Source: an uncultured Veillonella sp. (GTDB lineage Bacteria; Bacillota; Negativicutes; Veillonellales; Veillonellaceae). Taken from it: a stretch of 45,343 bases of DNA. The notes beneath the pieces were generated by a model that had not been told where the DNA came from, ran no database searches, and saw only the letters and a program-made list of their open reading frames with translations. The DNA lies in NCBI GenBank assembly GCA_900544365.1, contig UQVF01000009.1, positions 1 through 45,343 of the forward strand, read 5' to 3'. Made by a program: the position numbers and the translations under genes. Below, in pieces: positions 8,832 to 17,737 of the stretch (its first letter is position 1; every line of letters begins with the position of its first letter).

Positions 8832-9317
8832 ATGTTAGCAATGATTGTAGCAGTGGCGGCGAATGGCGTTATAGGTAAGGACAATCAGCTGATTTGGCGC
8901 ATTCCAGAAGATTTAGCGTATTTTAAAAAGCGGACGACTGGACATGTTATCATAATGGGACGGAAGACATTAGAGTCTTTGCCATTTTTGTTGCCTAATC
9001 GGGAACATTGGGTCATTACTTCTCAATTGGATTATGTACCACCTTATGAAGGTGTGAAAGTATTCTACAGTCCGGAGGATACGGTTCAGGCGGCGAAGGA
9101 CTTAGATTTGGCGTACTGCATCGGAGGCGCTCAAGTGTATGCTAGCTTAGCACCTTATGCAGATCATTTGTATGTGACGGAATTACATCGAGCTTTCACA
9201 GGAGATGTGATATTTACGGAGCATACAAAGCCAGAATGGATAGAAGTAGAGCGTACACCAGGCGCGGGGCATGAGGGATTGTCCTATGATTTTGTAACCT
9301 ATGAAAGGCGGAAATAG
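8832..9317 (+). CDS. folA: Dihydrofolate reductase
   Basis: Reduces dihydrofolate to tetrahydrofolate with NADPH. The 161 residues have the standard layout: AVAANGVIGKDNQLIWRIPEDL at the N-terminus (substrate loop and Trp), GRKTLESLP for NADPH binding, CIGGAQVYASLAPYADHLYVTEL in the middle and the C-terminal strand pair. It starts 11 bases after thyA with an AAGGAG site. Pairing with thyA is the common folate-cycle arrangement. Confidence 0.96.
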   Translation: MLAMIVAVAANGVIGKDNQLIWRIPEDLAYFKKRTTGHVIIMGRKTLESLPFLLPNREHWVITSQLDYVPPYEGVKVFYSPEDTVQAAKDLDLAYCIGGAQVYASLAPYADHLYVTELHRAFTGDVIFTEHTKPEWIEVERTPGAGHEGLSYDFVTYERRK

Positions 9318-9318
9318 A

Positions 9319-11709
9319 ATGGAAATACATATAGTGATAGCCCAAGAATTAGGGGTGAAACCGCATCAAGTAGAAGCGGCTATTACTTTATTAGATGAGG
9401 GCAATACAGTACCATTTATTGCACGGTATCGAAAAGAAGTGACTGGTGAGTTAAAAGATGAACAATTACGTGACATCGAAGAACGCACGAAATATTTGCG
9501 AAATTTGTTACAACGTAAAGAAGAAGTGACAAAATCTATCGAGGAACAGGGCAAATTGACGGAAGAATTGTCCTTAGCTATTACGAGAGCTATGAAATTA
9601 CAGGAGTTAGAGGACTTGTATTTGCCGTTTCGCCCGAAAAAACGAACTCGTGCTTCTATGGCGAGAGATAGAGGTTTGGAACCATTGGCACAGGCATTAT
9701 TCACAACGGCTACAGAAGAAGGGTTACGCCAACTAGGGGCAGAGTACCTTACTGAAGAAGTGCCGACTGTGGAAGATGCCTTACAAGGAGCGATGGATAT
9801 TGTGGCGGAAGAAGCCAGTGAACGAGCAGATATTCGCCAATATTTGCGTAAAGCCATATGGGAAACAGGCCATATGAAAACAGAGCTTGTAGGTGAAGAA
9901 GAAGTAAATCAAGGATTCTTACAATACAATGAAGAATACAAGGAGCCCATTCGTCAAGTTCCATCCCATCGTGTATTGGCCATGAACCGAGGCGAAACTT
10001 TGGGAGCTCTAAAAGTTAGCTTTGTGGTACCGGATGAAACGTTTATCCAATATATGGTAGACACCGTACAAGGCGACACTAGGGTAGAGCATTCGTATAT
10101 TGCTGAAGCTATTGCTGATGGATATAAGCGTCTATTATATCCATCCTTAGAGCGTGAAACTCGAAATGCTATGACAGAGCAAGCAGAAGAGCAGGCTATT
10201 AAAGTATTTGGGACGAACTTGCGGAATCTATTGCTACAAGCACCTTTATCTGGACATGTCATCATGGGGCTAGATCCAGGGTATCGTACAGGTTGTAAAA
10301 TGGCCATCATTGATAGGGAAGGTAATGTCCTAGATTATGGCGCTTACTATCTTACGATGAGTGATAAACAAGCAGAGCGGGCCAAACAAGAATTAGCTAA
10401 GAAAGTTCGACAATATGGTGTTACCTTGATTTCTATCGGTAATGGCACGGCATCTTATGAAACAGAACAATTTACATCCGCCATGATTGCGGAAGAAGGA
10501 TTGGATTGTCATTATATTATTACCAATGAAGCGGGAGCCTCTGTATACTCCGCTTCTAAGTTGGCTATCGAAGAATTGCCAGATTTAGATGTATCTATTC
10601 GTGGTGCTGTATCGATTGCACGTCGTGTACAAGATCCATTGGCGGAATCTGTGAAGATTGACCCAAAATCAATTGGTGTAGGTCAGTACCAACACGATGT
10701 GAATCAAAAACAATTGGGCGCAACCTTGGATCAGGTGGTAGAAACGGTGGTAAACCATGTAGGGGTAGAGCTCAATACAGCGTCTCCAGCTATATTGAAG
10801 CATGTGTCTGGTATTTCTAGCACAGTGGCAAATAATATTATTGCTTATCGGAAGGAACATGGAGCGTTTACAAGTCGTAAGCAATTATTGAAAGTAGCTC
10901 GTTTAGGTCCTGCGGCCTTTACACAATGTGCAGGTTTCTTGCGCATCGGTAAAGGGGAGAACCCTCTAGATGCGACGCCAGTTCATCCGGAGTCCTATGA
11001 GATTGCTCAAGGCGTGCTTACACAGTTGGGCATGTCCTTAGAAGATTTGCGAGATAAAGCGACGTTGGAAACGGCAAAGGCGAAACTGCAAGCTGTGAAT
11101 GTAGAAGAGTTGGCAAAACAGCTAGAAGCAGGTGTACCTACGGTGCGAGATATTGTAGAAGCCTTACAAAAACCAGGTCGTGATCCACGGGAAGATTTAC
11201 CAGCACCGATGACTCGTAAACAAATTATGAGTTTGGAAGATATTCAAGTGGGCACCGTCGTAAAAGGAACCGTCCATAATGTGGTAGACTTTGGCGCCTT
11301 TGTAGACTTTGGTGTAAAAATCAATGGCCTTTTGCATAAAAGCGAGTTTTGCGCTTACCATGAACACCCATCTGATGTATTGGCAGTAGGAGATATTATC
11401 GAAGTGGAAATCATCTCTGTCGATGCGAAACGGAATCGTATTGGTTTATCTATGAAACGAGAAAAGCCAAAAGATCCAAACCGCCAAGGTCATAGACGTA
11501 ATGGTACTGGAAATGCTCGTCGAGATACACAACATAAAAATGGTGAACAACAAACAGGCGAAAGACAACAGGCTCGAAATCCTAAAAGCTCAAAAGGTAA
11601 TCCTATGCGAGATAGAAACAAAGGCAATGGTGGAAAGCGTCGAGAAAAAGAACAGGACCTAGGGGCTTTATTACAACAATGGGCTGACCGTGGAGGACGT
11701 AAACGATGA
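9319..11709 (+). CDS. tex: Tex family S1 RNA-binding transcription accessory protein
   Basis: A nucleic-acid-binding factor of the Tex/YhgF family, linked to transcription and ribosome function. I choose ATG 9319 (MEIHIVIAQE), two bases after the folA stop; the in-frame ATG at 9301 lies inside folA. The 796 residues show the Tex N-terminal helical block (VPFIARYRKEVTGELKDEQL), a YqgF/RNase H-like domain (MGLDPGYRTGCKMAIID), helix-hairpin-helix motifs (SGISSTVANNIIAYR; LLKVARLGPAAF) and an S1 domain at about 643-712 (VKGTVHNVVDFGAFVDFGV). A 75-residue basic, Gln/Asn/Arg-rich tail ends the protein and may add RNA binding. It overlaps lspA by ATGA. Confidence 0.95.
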   Translation: MEIHIVIAQELGVKPHQVEAAITLLDEGNTVPFIARYRKEVTGELKDEQLRDIEERTKYLRNLLQRKEEVTKSIEEQGKLTEELSLAITRAMKLQELEDLYLPFRPKKRTRASMARDRGLEPLAQALFTTATEEGLRQLGAEYLTEEVPTVEDALQGAMDIVAEEASERADIRQYLRKAIWETGHMKTELVGEEEVNQGFLQYNEEYKEPIRQVPSHRVLAMNRGETLGALKVSFVVPDETFIQYMVDTVQGDTRVEHSYIAEAIADGYKRLLYPSLERETRNAMTEQAEEQAIKVFGTNLRNLLLQAPLSGHVIMGLDPGYRTGCKMAIIDREGNVLDYGAYYLTMSDKQAERAKQELAKKVRQYGVTLISIGNGTASYETEQFTSAMIAEEGLDCHYIITNEAGASVYSASKLAIEELPDLDVSIRGAVSIARRVQDPLAESVKIDPKSIGVGQYQHDVNQKQLGATLDQVVETVVNHVGVELNTASPAILKHVSGISSTVANNIIAYRKEHGAFTSRKQLLKVARLGPAAFTQCAGFLRIGKGENPLDATPVHPESYEIAQGVLTQLGMSLEDLRDKATLETAKAKLQAVNVEELAKQLEAGVPTVRDIVEALQKPGRDPREDLPAPMTRKQIMSLEDIQVGTVVKGTVHNVVDFGAFVDFGVKINGLLHKSEFCAYHEHPSDVLAVGDIIEVEIISVDAKRNRIGLSMKREKPKDPNRQGHRRNGTGNARRDTQHKNGEQQTGERQQARNPKSSKGNPMRDRNKGNGGKRREKEQDLGALLQQWADRGGRKR

Positions 11710-12146
11710 TATATATCATAAGCATCCTAACGTTTTTGATTGACCAAATCACAAAATGGTATGTACGTAGCCACTTTCGATTAGGCGAATCCGTGCCAGT
11801 TGTACCTGATGTATTTCATTGGACCTATATTGTGAATCATGGAGCGGCTTTTGGTATGTTGATGCACCAACGATGGATATTGTTATTAGTCGTGGTACTG
11901 TTGTTAGGCGCTATGTACGTAGGTCGTAAGAAATTAGCTAGGGCACCGTTATATGCACGGATTGGCACGGGTACGCTCTTAGGCGGTGCCTTGGGAAATG
12001 CCTGGGATCGTTTGTACTTAGGTGGCGTGGTAGATTTCTTTGATTTCCGAGTATGGCCTATTTTTAATATTGCAGATATTGGTATTTGCATCGGTGTCCC
12101 TTTGTTGATTCTATATTTTTGGTCCTATGAAAGCCAGAAACAGTGA
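11706..12146 (+). CDS. lspA: Prolipoprotein signal peptidase (signal peptidase II)
   Basis: An inner-membrane aspartic protease that cleaves lipoprotein signal peptides after diacylglyceryl attachment. The 146 residues hold four hydrophobic helices, the N-terminal IDQITKW motif, NHGAAFG, and the catalytic aspartates D110 (GGVVDFFDF) and D124 (FNIADIGI). The ATG overlaps the tex stop (ATGA). The next gene is an rluD-type synthase, the usual lspA-rluD order. Local clients in this window include the lipoprotein at 16672-17670. Confidence 0.96.
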   Translation: MIYIISILTFLIDQITKWYVRSHFRLGESVPVVPDVFHWTYIVNHGAAFGMLMHQRWILLLVVVLLLGAMYVGRKKLARAPLYARIGTGTLLGGALGNAWDRLYLGGVVDFFDFRVWPIFNIADIGICIGVPLLILYFWSYESQKQ

Positions 12147-12151
12147 GGTAA

Positions 12152-13072
12152 ATGATGGAAACAAAACAATATATAGTAGAGGCTCAAGATGAGGGTATAC
12201 GATTAGATGTGTACCTCACAAAAGAGCTTGGTCAGTCACGTAGCTACGTACAATCCTTAGTAAAAGAGGGTAATGTACAAGTGAATGGTAAAACAGGGAA
12301 ATCGAATTTGAAACTATCATCATCTAGCGAAATTCTTGTGACCATCCCAGAGGTGCAGGAAGTAGAGGTAGAACCAGAGGACATTCCACTGGATATTCTA
12401 TTTGAAGATTCCCATATGATTATCATCAATAAAGCGCGTGGTATGGTGGTACATCCAGCGGTGGGTAACCATTCGGGAACCTTGGTAAATGCACTTCTCT
12501 TTCATTGTAAAGATTTATCTGGCATTAATGGAGAAATTCGTCCTGGCATTGTGCATCGCTTAGATAAGGATACATCGGGTGTTATGATGGCAGCGAAGCA
12601 TGATGAATCCCATTTGGGGTTAGCAGAGCAAGTAAAAGAACATAGTGCTACAAGAACCTATTATGCATTAGTACAAGGGAATATTGCAGAAGAAAAAGGA
12701 ACTATCAAGGCCCCTATCGGTCGTCATCCTAAAGATCGGATGAAAATGGCGGTGGTTTTTGAAAATAGTAAGGACGCAGTGACCCATTTCCGTGTACTAG
12801 AGCGGTATGGTAAGCATACATTAATAGAATGCCAATTAGAAACGGGGAGAACGCACCAAATTCGTGTACATTTAGCGTATATTGGACATCCTGTGGTGAA
12901 TGATCCATTTTATGGATTCCGGAAAATGGATTTTCCTATCCTAGGGCAGGCCTTGCATTCTAAAACATTATCTGTAAAGCATCCTATCACAGGGGAAGCA
13001 TTACATTTTGAAGCGCCATTGCCAGAAGATTTCTTGGCATGTATTGAATATGCGAAAGAGCATAATCGATAA
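12152..13072 (+). CDS. RluD-type 23S rRNA pseudouridine synthase
   Basis: Isomerises uridines to pseudouridine in 23S rRNA. The 306 residues comprise an S4 RNA-binding domain (about 15-75, RLDVYLTKELGQSRSYVQSLV) and a RluA-family catalytic domain with the hallmark HRLDKDTSG; Asp138 is the nucleophile. LETGRTHQIRVHLAYIGHP is the second family motif. The start is ATG 12152 or 12155 behind GTGAGG. It sits in the tex-lspA-rluD-pyrR run. Family membership is certain, but which uridines it modifies (RluD or RluA/C subtype) is not. Confidence 0.93.
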   Translation: MMETKQYIVEAQDEGIRLDVYLTKELGQSRSYVQSLVKEGNVQVNGKTGKSNLKLSSSSEILVTIPEVQEVEVEPEDIPLDILFEDSHMIIINKARGMVVHPAVGNHSGTLVNALLFHCKDLSGINGEIRPGIVHRLDKDTSGVMMAAKHDESHLGLAEQVKEHSATRTYYALVQGNIAEEKGTIKAPIGRHPKDRMKMAVVFENSKDAVTHFRVLERYGKHTLIECQLETGRTHQIRVHLAYIGHPVVNDPFYGFRKMDFPILGQALHSKTLSVKHPITGEALHFEAPLPEDFLACIEYAKEHNR

Positions 13073-13083
13073 GGAGTGATACT

Positions 13084-13599
13084 ATGGAAGAACGTATCTT
13101 AATTGATGAATCAGGTATGATGCGAGCCATTCGTCGTATTGGACATGAAATTTTGGAGCGAAATAAAGGTTTATCCAATGCCTTAATTATTGGCATTGAG
13201 CGCCGTGGTGTATACTTGGCAAAGCGTTTGCAAGCTCAAATTGAAGCCATTGAAGGGATTCAAGTGGATGTGGCAACAATGGATGTCTCCTTATATCGAG
13301 ATGATCGCGGCAATCAAGGTAAGGAAGGCACGCCTTTTACTATGGATACGACAGGTAAAATCGTGATTCTTGTAGATGATGTGTTGTTCACAGGTCGTAC
13401 GATTCGTTCTGCTTTGAATGCCCTTATGGATGCGGGTAGACCGAGTGCCATCCAATTAGCTGTACTAGTAGATCGAGGTCATCGAGAACTACCTATACGA
13501 GCTGATTATGTAGGGAAAAATATTCCTACGTCCCACTTGGAAACGGTGCAAGTTCGTGTGCACGAGGTGGATGGGGACGATAGTGTAGTGATTTTTTAG
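13084..13599 (+). CDS. pyrR: PyrR, pyrimidine attenuation regulator / uracil phosphoribosyltransferase
   Basis: In the family, PyrR binds pyr mRNA leaders when UMP is high and also converts uracil plus PRPP to UMP. The 171 residues match. The PRPP loop is VILVDDVLFTGRTIR (94-108), with IGIERRGVYLAKRL and VATMDVSLYRDD upstream. The start is an ATG behind AAGGAGTGAT. No pyr biosynthesis gene is in the window, so its target operon lies elsewhere. Co-transcription with lspA and rluD is typical for Firmicutes. Confidence 0.96.
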   Translation: MEERILIDESGMMRAIRRIGHEILERNKGLSNALIIGIERRGVYLAKRLQAQIEAIEGIQVDVATMDVSLYRDDRGNQGKEGTPFTMDTTGKIVILVDDVLFTGRTIRSALNALMDAGRPSAIQLAVLVDRGHRELPIRADYVGKNIPTSHLETVQVRVHEVDGDDSVVIF

Positions 13600-13617
13600 A
13601 AAGATGAGGAACAACCA

Positions 13618-14343
13618 ATGCATGGTATGGGAACCATCCTTAATGTGGTGTTGATTATTTGTGGTAGCTTATTAGGACTCTTTATTCGACACCGTATGAA
13701 AGATAATTTAAAAGAAACGCTCATGATGGTGTGTGGCATCATTATCCTTTTGTTAGGCATGAGTGGCACTATGCAATATATGCTAGTTATCGTCAGTGAT
13801 AGCCTTCATACAACGGGACCTATGATGATGATTATCTCTATGGTATTAGGGGCTATCATAGGAGAACTCATCGACTTTGATCGTCGTATTACTGCCATTG
13901 GTGAATGGTTGAAGTTGAAAACAGGCAATAGCCGAGATCCACAATTTACGAATGCATTTATTACGGCATCCATGACATTTACCGTAGGAGCCATGGGCGT
14001 CATTGGGTCTATTCAAGATGGTTTGACTGGTGATTACAGTACGATGGTTGTCAAAAGTATTCTAGACGGTATTATTGTGATGGTTATGGCATCCTCCATG
14101 GGAAAAGGGGCACTGTTCTCCTTCTTACCAGTGGGGATTACCCAAGGGATCATTACGGGGTTAGCGCATTTGGCGGCACCTCTTATGACTCCCGAGGCGA
14201 TCGATAATTTATCCTACGTAGGTTCTATCTTAATTTTCTGTGTAGGTATCAATGTATTGTGGCCTAATAAAATTCGAGTGGCTAACTTGTTGCCAGCTAT
14301 TTTTATTGCTATGCTGTTAACATTTTTGCCGATTACACTGTAA
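13618..14343 (+). CDS. DUF554 family membrane protein
   Basis: A 241-residue inner-membrane protein with about six to seven hydrophobic segments. The DUF554 (YdfK/YqgA) signature is visible: GTILNVVLIICGSLLGLFI at the N-terminus, GAIIGELIDFDRRI, then the FITASMTFTVGAMGVIGSIQDGLTGD motif. The biochemical role is not established; a transport role has been suggested for the family. The start is an ATG behind AGATGAGGAAC. It follows pyrR by 18 bases. Confidence 0.88.
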   Translation: MHGMGTILNVVLIICGSLLGLFIRHRMKDNLKETLMMVCGIIILLLGMSGTMQYMLVIVSDSLHTTGPMMMIISMVLGAIIGELIDFDRRITAIGEWLKLKTGNSRDPQFTNAFITASMTFTVGAMGVIGSIQDGLTGDYSTMVVKSILDGIIVMVMASSMGKGALFSFLPVGITQGIITGLAHLAAPLMTPEAIDNLSYVGSILIFCVGINVLWPNKIRVANLLPAIFIAMLLTFLPITL

Positions 14344-14360
14344 ATGAATAGAGATAACCT

Positions 14361-14708
14361 ATGAGAGAATCAAAAAAGAAATCAACAGAACTTACAGAAA
14401 AGCGATTACTAGAATTAAAAACAGTACGCTGTATGATAGAAATATATTGCCATGGTCATCATGGAACGAAAGGGAGGGCACTTTGTGCAGACTGTGCGGA
14501 GCTCATGAAGTATGCGGAGATGAGAGTTGAACACTGTCCTCATATGGAAGAGAAAACGTTTTGTTCCATGTGTAAAACGCATTGTTATGCACCCACGTAT
14601 CGTGAAAAGATTCGACAAGTCATGCGCTATAGCGGGCCTCGTATGCTGTGGAGGAGTCCTATCATGACTATACGTCATCTACTATTAGAACGAGGAATAT
14701 TAAAGTAG
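14361..14708 (+). CDS. YgbA-like (nitrous oxide-stimulated promoter family) small protein
   Basis: A 115-residue cytosolic protein with a Cys-rich core: C30, C42, C45, C59, C68, C71 and C75, with the pattern IEIYCHGHHGT, LCADCAEL, HCPHMEEKTFCSMCKTHCY and then MRYSGPRMLWRSPIMTIRHLL. This is the YgbA_NO family, whose E. coli member is induced by nitric oxide and helps recovery from it. The cysteines may bind metal (inference). It starts 17 bases after the DUF554 gene and ends before the promoter at 14752. Confidence 0.85.
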   Translation: MRESKKKSTELTEKRLLELKTVRCMIEIYCHGHHGTKGRALCADCAELMKYAEMRVEHCPHMEEKTFCSMCKTHCYAPTYREKIRQVMRYSGPRMLWRSPIMTIRHLLLERGILK

Positions 14709-14751
14709 ATTTAAGGTATTTTCTGCAAAAGTAAAGTTAAATATCAAGGTT

Positions 14752-14780
14752 TTGCACTATATCGAGAATTATAGTATAAT
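14752..14780 (+). promoter_or_regulatory. Strong promoter before the FecCD importer operon
   Basis: TTGCAC (14752-14757) and TATAAT (14775-14780) are 17 bases apart. A perfect 13-base palindrome, ATTATA-G-TATAAT (14768-14780), covers the -10 box and could be part of an operator, for example for Fur; the match to a Fur box is partial only. Confidence 0.75.
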
Positions 14781-14790
14781 ATATGTAAAC

Positions 14791-14823
14791 AAAAGAGCTC
14801 CCGTATGGGGTTGCTCTTTTTTT
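14791..14823 (+). terminator. Terminator-like hairpin right after the promoter
   Basis: AAAAGAGC (14791-14798) pairs with GCTCTTTT (14813-14820), with an inner CCC/GGG stem, followed by a T-run to 14823. It starts only about 5 bases after the expected transcript start, so it acts either as an attenuator for the importer operon or as the end of the upstream pyrR-ygbA unit. Confidence 0.75.
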
Positions 14824-14844
14824 ACTGTAGGAGGCACGACATTC

Positions 14845-14898
14845 GTGAGGGGAACTGCTAAGCGTATATTGGGTATGGTTAAAGGGCGTATAACATGA
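14845..14898 (+). CDS. Possible 17-residue leader peptide
   Basis: GTG at 14845, 10 bases after GGAGG, opens a frame MRGTAKRILGMVKGRIT whose TGA overlaps the ATG of the following permease (ATGA). It may couple permease translation to the leader. It is too short for any family assignment and could be chance. Confidence 0.3.
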   Translation: MRGTAKRILGMVKGRIT

Positions 14899-15893
14899 AA
14901 TTAAAAATTGTAGGATTATTGATCTTACTGGTCATTTCACTCGTAGTAGCCCCTCAATTTGGGGCTTCTTTTATACCGGTGTGGGATATGTACCAGGCAT
15001 TTACCAGTCCGGTGCCAACAGATGAGATGAACATGTTGAGCACCATTGTGCAAGATATTCGATTACCAAGATTGTTGTATTCCGTACTAACAGGGATTGG
15101 ATTATCCCTAGTAGGGGTATTGATGCAAACGGTAACACGAAATGCATTAGCCGATCCCTATGTACTAGGTGTCTCGTCAGGGGCCAGTACAGGGGCAGTC
15201 TTTGCTATCATTATGGGGGGCTTGCCATTTTTGGCATCCTATAATGTGCCATTCTTTGCAGCCTTAGGAGCGGGTATTTCCATCTTGTTGGTGTTACTCT
15301 GCGTGGGGCGTAGTCAAAGTCCAGTGAAACTAATCTTAATCGGCATGGGGATGACAGGTATTTTTTCATCCATTACGATGATGATTATTTATGGAGCGAA
15401 GCATGAAGCACAAGTGCGAAGTGCTATGTTCTGGTTGCTCGGTAGTTTTGCCGGTATCCAGTGGAGAGATTTACCATTAACAGCGATTATCATCGGTTTG
15501 TTGATGCTCTATATGTACATGTATAAACAGGATTTTGACGTCCTCTTATTAGGGCAACAAGAAGCAAAACAAATGGGCTTATCTGTGAAGTCCTTACAAT
15601 TATCTATGGTGATTGTATCCTCTGTGGCCATCGCTACCTTAGTGGCAAAAGTGGGCGTTGTGGGCTTTATGGGCCTTATCATTCCGCACTTAGCACGCAT
15701 GGTAGGAGGACCTAAACATGGACGATTACTTATTTTTGCACCACTCATTGGCAGTATTGTAATGATATGGGCGGATGTACTTTCACGGGCTATGTATAGT
15801 CCTGAAGAAATTCCTATCGGCGTATTGACGTCCTTACTAGGGGCACCGTTATTTATTTGGATTATCATGACAAGATACCGCAATCAGGGGTAG
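14895..15893 (+). CDS. FecCD/BtuC-type ABC importer permease
   Basis: An inner-membrane permease for iron-siderophore, heme or cobalamin uptake. The 332 residues hold about nine to ten hydrophobic segments. The family blocks DIRLPRLLYSVLTGIGLSLVGVLMQ, RNALADPYVLGVSSGASTGAV and VGFMGLIIPHLARMVGGPKH (coupling helix region) are clear. The ATG overlaps the end of a possible leader peptide. It is first in a permease-ATPase-lipoprotein operon. The substrate cannot be told from sequence; a chelated metal is likely from the family. Confidence 0.9.
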   Translation: MKLKIVGLLILLVISLVVAPQFGASFIPVWDMYQAFTSPVPTDEMNMLSTIVQDIRLPRLLYSVLTGIGLSLVGVLMQTVTRNALADPYVLGVSSGASTGAVFAIIMGGLPFLASYNVPFFAALGAGISILLVLLCVGRSQSPVKLILIGMGMTGIFSSITMMIIYGAKHEAQVRSAMFWLLGSFAGIQWRDLPLTAIIIGLLMLYMYMYKQDFDVLLLGQQEAKQMGLSVKSLQLSMVIVSSVAIATLVAKVGVVGFMGLIIPHLARMVGGPKHGRLLIFAPLIGSIVMIWADVLSRAMYSPEEIPIGVLTSLLGAPLFIWIIMTRYRNQG

Positions 15894-15905
15894 AAAGTAG
15901 GGACT

Positions 15906-16649
15906 ATGTACGAGGTAAATTCATTGTCCTTTTCCTATGGAAAACGACTAATTTTAGATGACGTAAAGCTCACATTTCCAACGCATAAGATGACAGCTAT
16001 TATCGGACCGAATGGATGCGGTAAATCGACACTTTTGGGACATTTAAGCCAATTGCATCCCACCGATGCGATTACATTGGATGGTGTGCCTTTACAAACG
16101 ATTGATGGGCCCACCTTTTCACGAAAAGTGGCGGTCCTAGCACAAATGCATGATGCTATGATTGATGATTTTTTAGTGAAAGATATTGTGCTTATGGGGC
16201 GATATCCTTATAAAAGTCATTTTGGAAATTATACAACAGAAGACGTTGCTATTGCCCAGTCCTATATGGATCAAGTGGGGGTATCTCACTTGGCAGAAGA
16301 AGAAATGGGACATTTGTCGGGCGGTGAACGGCAACGGGTGTTCATTGCAAAAGTATTGACACAACAAACAGAGGTATTACTGTTAGATGAACCAACGAAT
16401 CATCTAGACATGAAATACAAGGTAGCACTCATGAAAGAATTGCAAAACTTTTCGGGCACAAGTATTGTAGTTCTCCATGACCTAAATCTAGCGGCGCGCT
16501 ATTGCGATCACATCGTATTGATGAAAGATGGCAAAGTATTGCAGACGGGAACACCTCAAGAGGTGTTAACTCCAGAGTTGCTAGAACCTATTTTTGAAGT
16601 GCCATTCCATGTGTCCATGGAAGATGGCGTGTATCATTTATATTACTAA
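15906..16649 (+). CDS. FecE/BtuD-type ABC importer ATPase
   Basis: The 247-residue ATPase of the importer. Walker A is GPNGCGKST (34-42), the signature LSGGERQRV lies near residue 138, Walker B and D-loop are LLLDEPTNHLD, and the switch histidine is in IVVLHDLNLAARYC. The start is an ATG 12 bases after the permease. The MGRYPY block before the signature is typical of FecE/HmuV proteins. The partner permease and lipoprotein flank it. Confidence 0.93.
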   Translation: MYEVNSLSFSYGKRLILDDVKLTFPTHKMTAIIGPNGCGKSTLLGHLSQLHPTDAITLDGVPLQTIDGPTFSRKVAVLAQMHDAMIDDFLVKDIVLMGRYPYKSHFGNYTTEDVAIAQSYMDQVGVSHLAEEEMGHLSGGERQRVFIAKVLTQQTEVLLLDEPTNHLDMKYKVALMKELQNFSGTSIVVLHDLNLAARYCDHIVLMKDGKVLQTGTPQEVLTPELLEPIFEVPFHVSMEDGVYHLYY

Positions 16650-16671
16650 ATTTAGTAAGAAAGGGAAGATT

Positions 16672-17670
16672 ATGTTAAGTAATTGGAAAAAATCTAAAGG
16701 CTTCGTATTAACAGCTTTAGTATGTGGCGCCTTGGCAGTGGCAGGCTGTGGTTCTGAAAAAGATCAAGCTAAAACTGGTACAGAAGTAACGTGGCATCAA
16801 ACATTTGAAGGAAAACAAACAGAATTTGCTGTGAAAGAAGCGCCAAAACATGCAGTATCCATGTCTCAATTTACAACAGAAATGATGTTGCAATTAGGCT
16901 TAGAAGATAAAATGGCAGGTACAGCTTTCCAAGAAGAAGAAATCTATCCACCATTACAAGAAGCGTATGGCAAAGTAAAAGTGTTAGCTGAAAAATGGCC
17001 TTCTTATGAAGTGTTTATGTCTGTAAAACCTGACTTCGCTACAGGTTGGGAAGATTCTTTTAGTAAAGAAGGTATCCCTGCAGATAAAATGATTGCTCAA
17101 AAAGTAAATATTTGGGTTCCAGAGTCTGCATTATCTACACAAGCTGATTTAGAAACTAACTTCAAAGATATGATTAAATTAGGTGAAATCTTCGGTGTGA
17201 AGGCAAAAGCAGAAGAATGGGTAAAAGGTCAACGTGCTATTTTAGAAAAAGTACAAGCTAAATTGAAAGACCTTCCACATAAACGTGTCTTTGTATATGA
17301 CTCTCAAGATGGTCAACCGTTTACAGTATTTGAAGGTTACACGACGAATGTATTGCGTTTAATCGGTGCTGACAATGTGATGAGTGGTTTAGGTGTAGAC
17401 AAAACTTGGGCGAAAGGTTCTTGGGAAACTGTGGTACAACAAAACCCTGATTACATCATCATTCCTGACTATGGTAACTCCATCCGCAACGATGATGATT
17501 TCCAAGAAAAGGTAGCTAAAATTAAAGCTGACCCTCAATTACAAACTATCAAAGCGGTACAAGAAAATCATTTCATCCGCGTAAAATTATCTGAAATTAC
17601 ACCAGGCGTTCGTACAGTAGATGCGTTGAAACGTTTAGCTGAAGAAATACATGGTATCCATATTGACTAA
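16672..17670 (+). CDS. FecB-type substrate-binding lipoprotein
   Basis: The 332-residue extracytoplasmic binding protein of the importer. I choose ATG 16672 (MLSNWKKSKGF), since the longer frame from 16594 runs inside the ATPase gene; AAGGGAAG precedes it. A signal peptide ends in the lipobox LAVAGC, making Cys26 the lipidated residue, to be cleaved by LspA. The Fe/B12 periplasmic-binding fold is suggested by VSMSQFTTEMMLQLGLEDKM, SVKPDFATGWE and IGADNVMSGL. Divergence from well-known binding proteins leaves the ligand open (siderophore, heme or cobamide). Confidence 0.88.
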   Translation: MLSNWKKSKGFVLTALVCGALAVAGCGSEKDQAKTGTEVTWHQTFEGKQTEFAVKEAPKHAVSMSQFTTEMMLQLGLEDKMAGTAFQEEEIYPPLQEAYGKVKVLAEKWPSYEVFMSVKPDFATGWEDSFSKEGIPADKMIAQKVNIWVPESALSTQADLETNFKDMIKLGEIFGVKAKAEEWVKGQRAILEKVQAKLKDLPHKRVFVYDSQDGQPFTVFEGYTTNVLRLIGADNVMSGLGVDKTWAKGSWETVVQQNPDYIIIPDYGNSIRNDDDFQEKVAKIKADPQLQTIKAVQENHFIRVKLSEITPGVRTVDALKRLAEEIHGIHID

Positions 17671-17691
17671 TTAGATAGTCTAATACATAGT

Positions 17692-17721
17692 AAAAGCCGT
17701 CACAATAGTGACGGCTTTTTT
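17692..17721. terminator. Terminator between convergent operons
   Basis: AAAAGCCGTCAC (17692-17703) pairs with GTGACGGCTTTT (17708-17719), then TT. It ends the importer operon. The A-run on the left gives a shorter T-run on the minus strand, so it may also stop the DUF4125 operon. Confidence 0.9.
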
Positions 17722-17737
17722 GCGTTTATTATATGTA

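Noticed and set aside
16594..16671. Upstream extension of the binding lipoprotein
   Set aside because: The added residues lie within the ATPase gene and would put non-signal sequence before the signal peptide; ATG 16672 with AAGGGAAG gives a proper lipoprotein signal.
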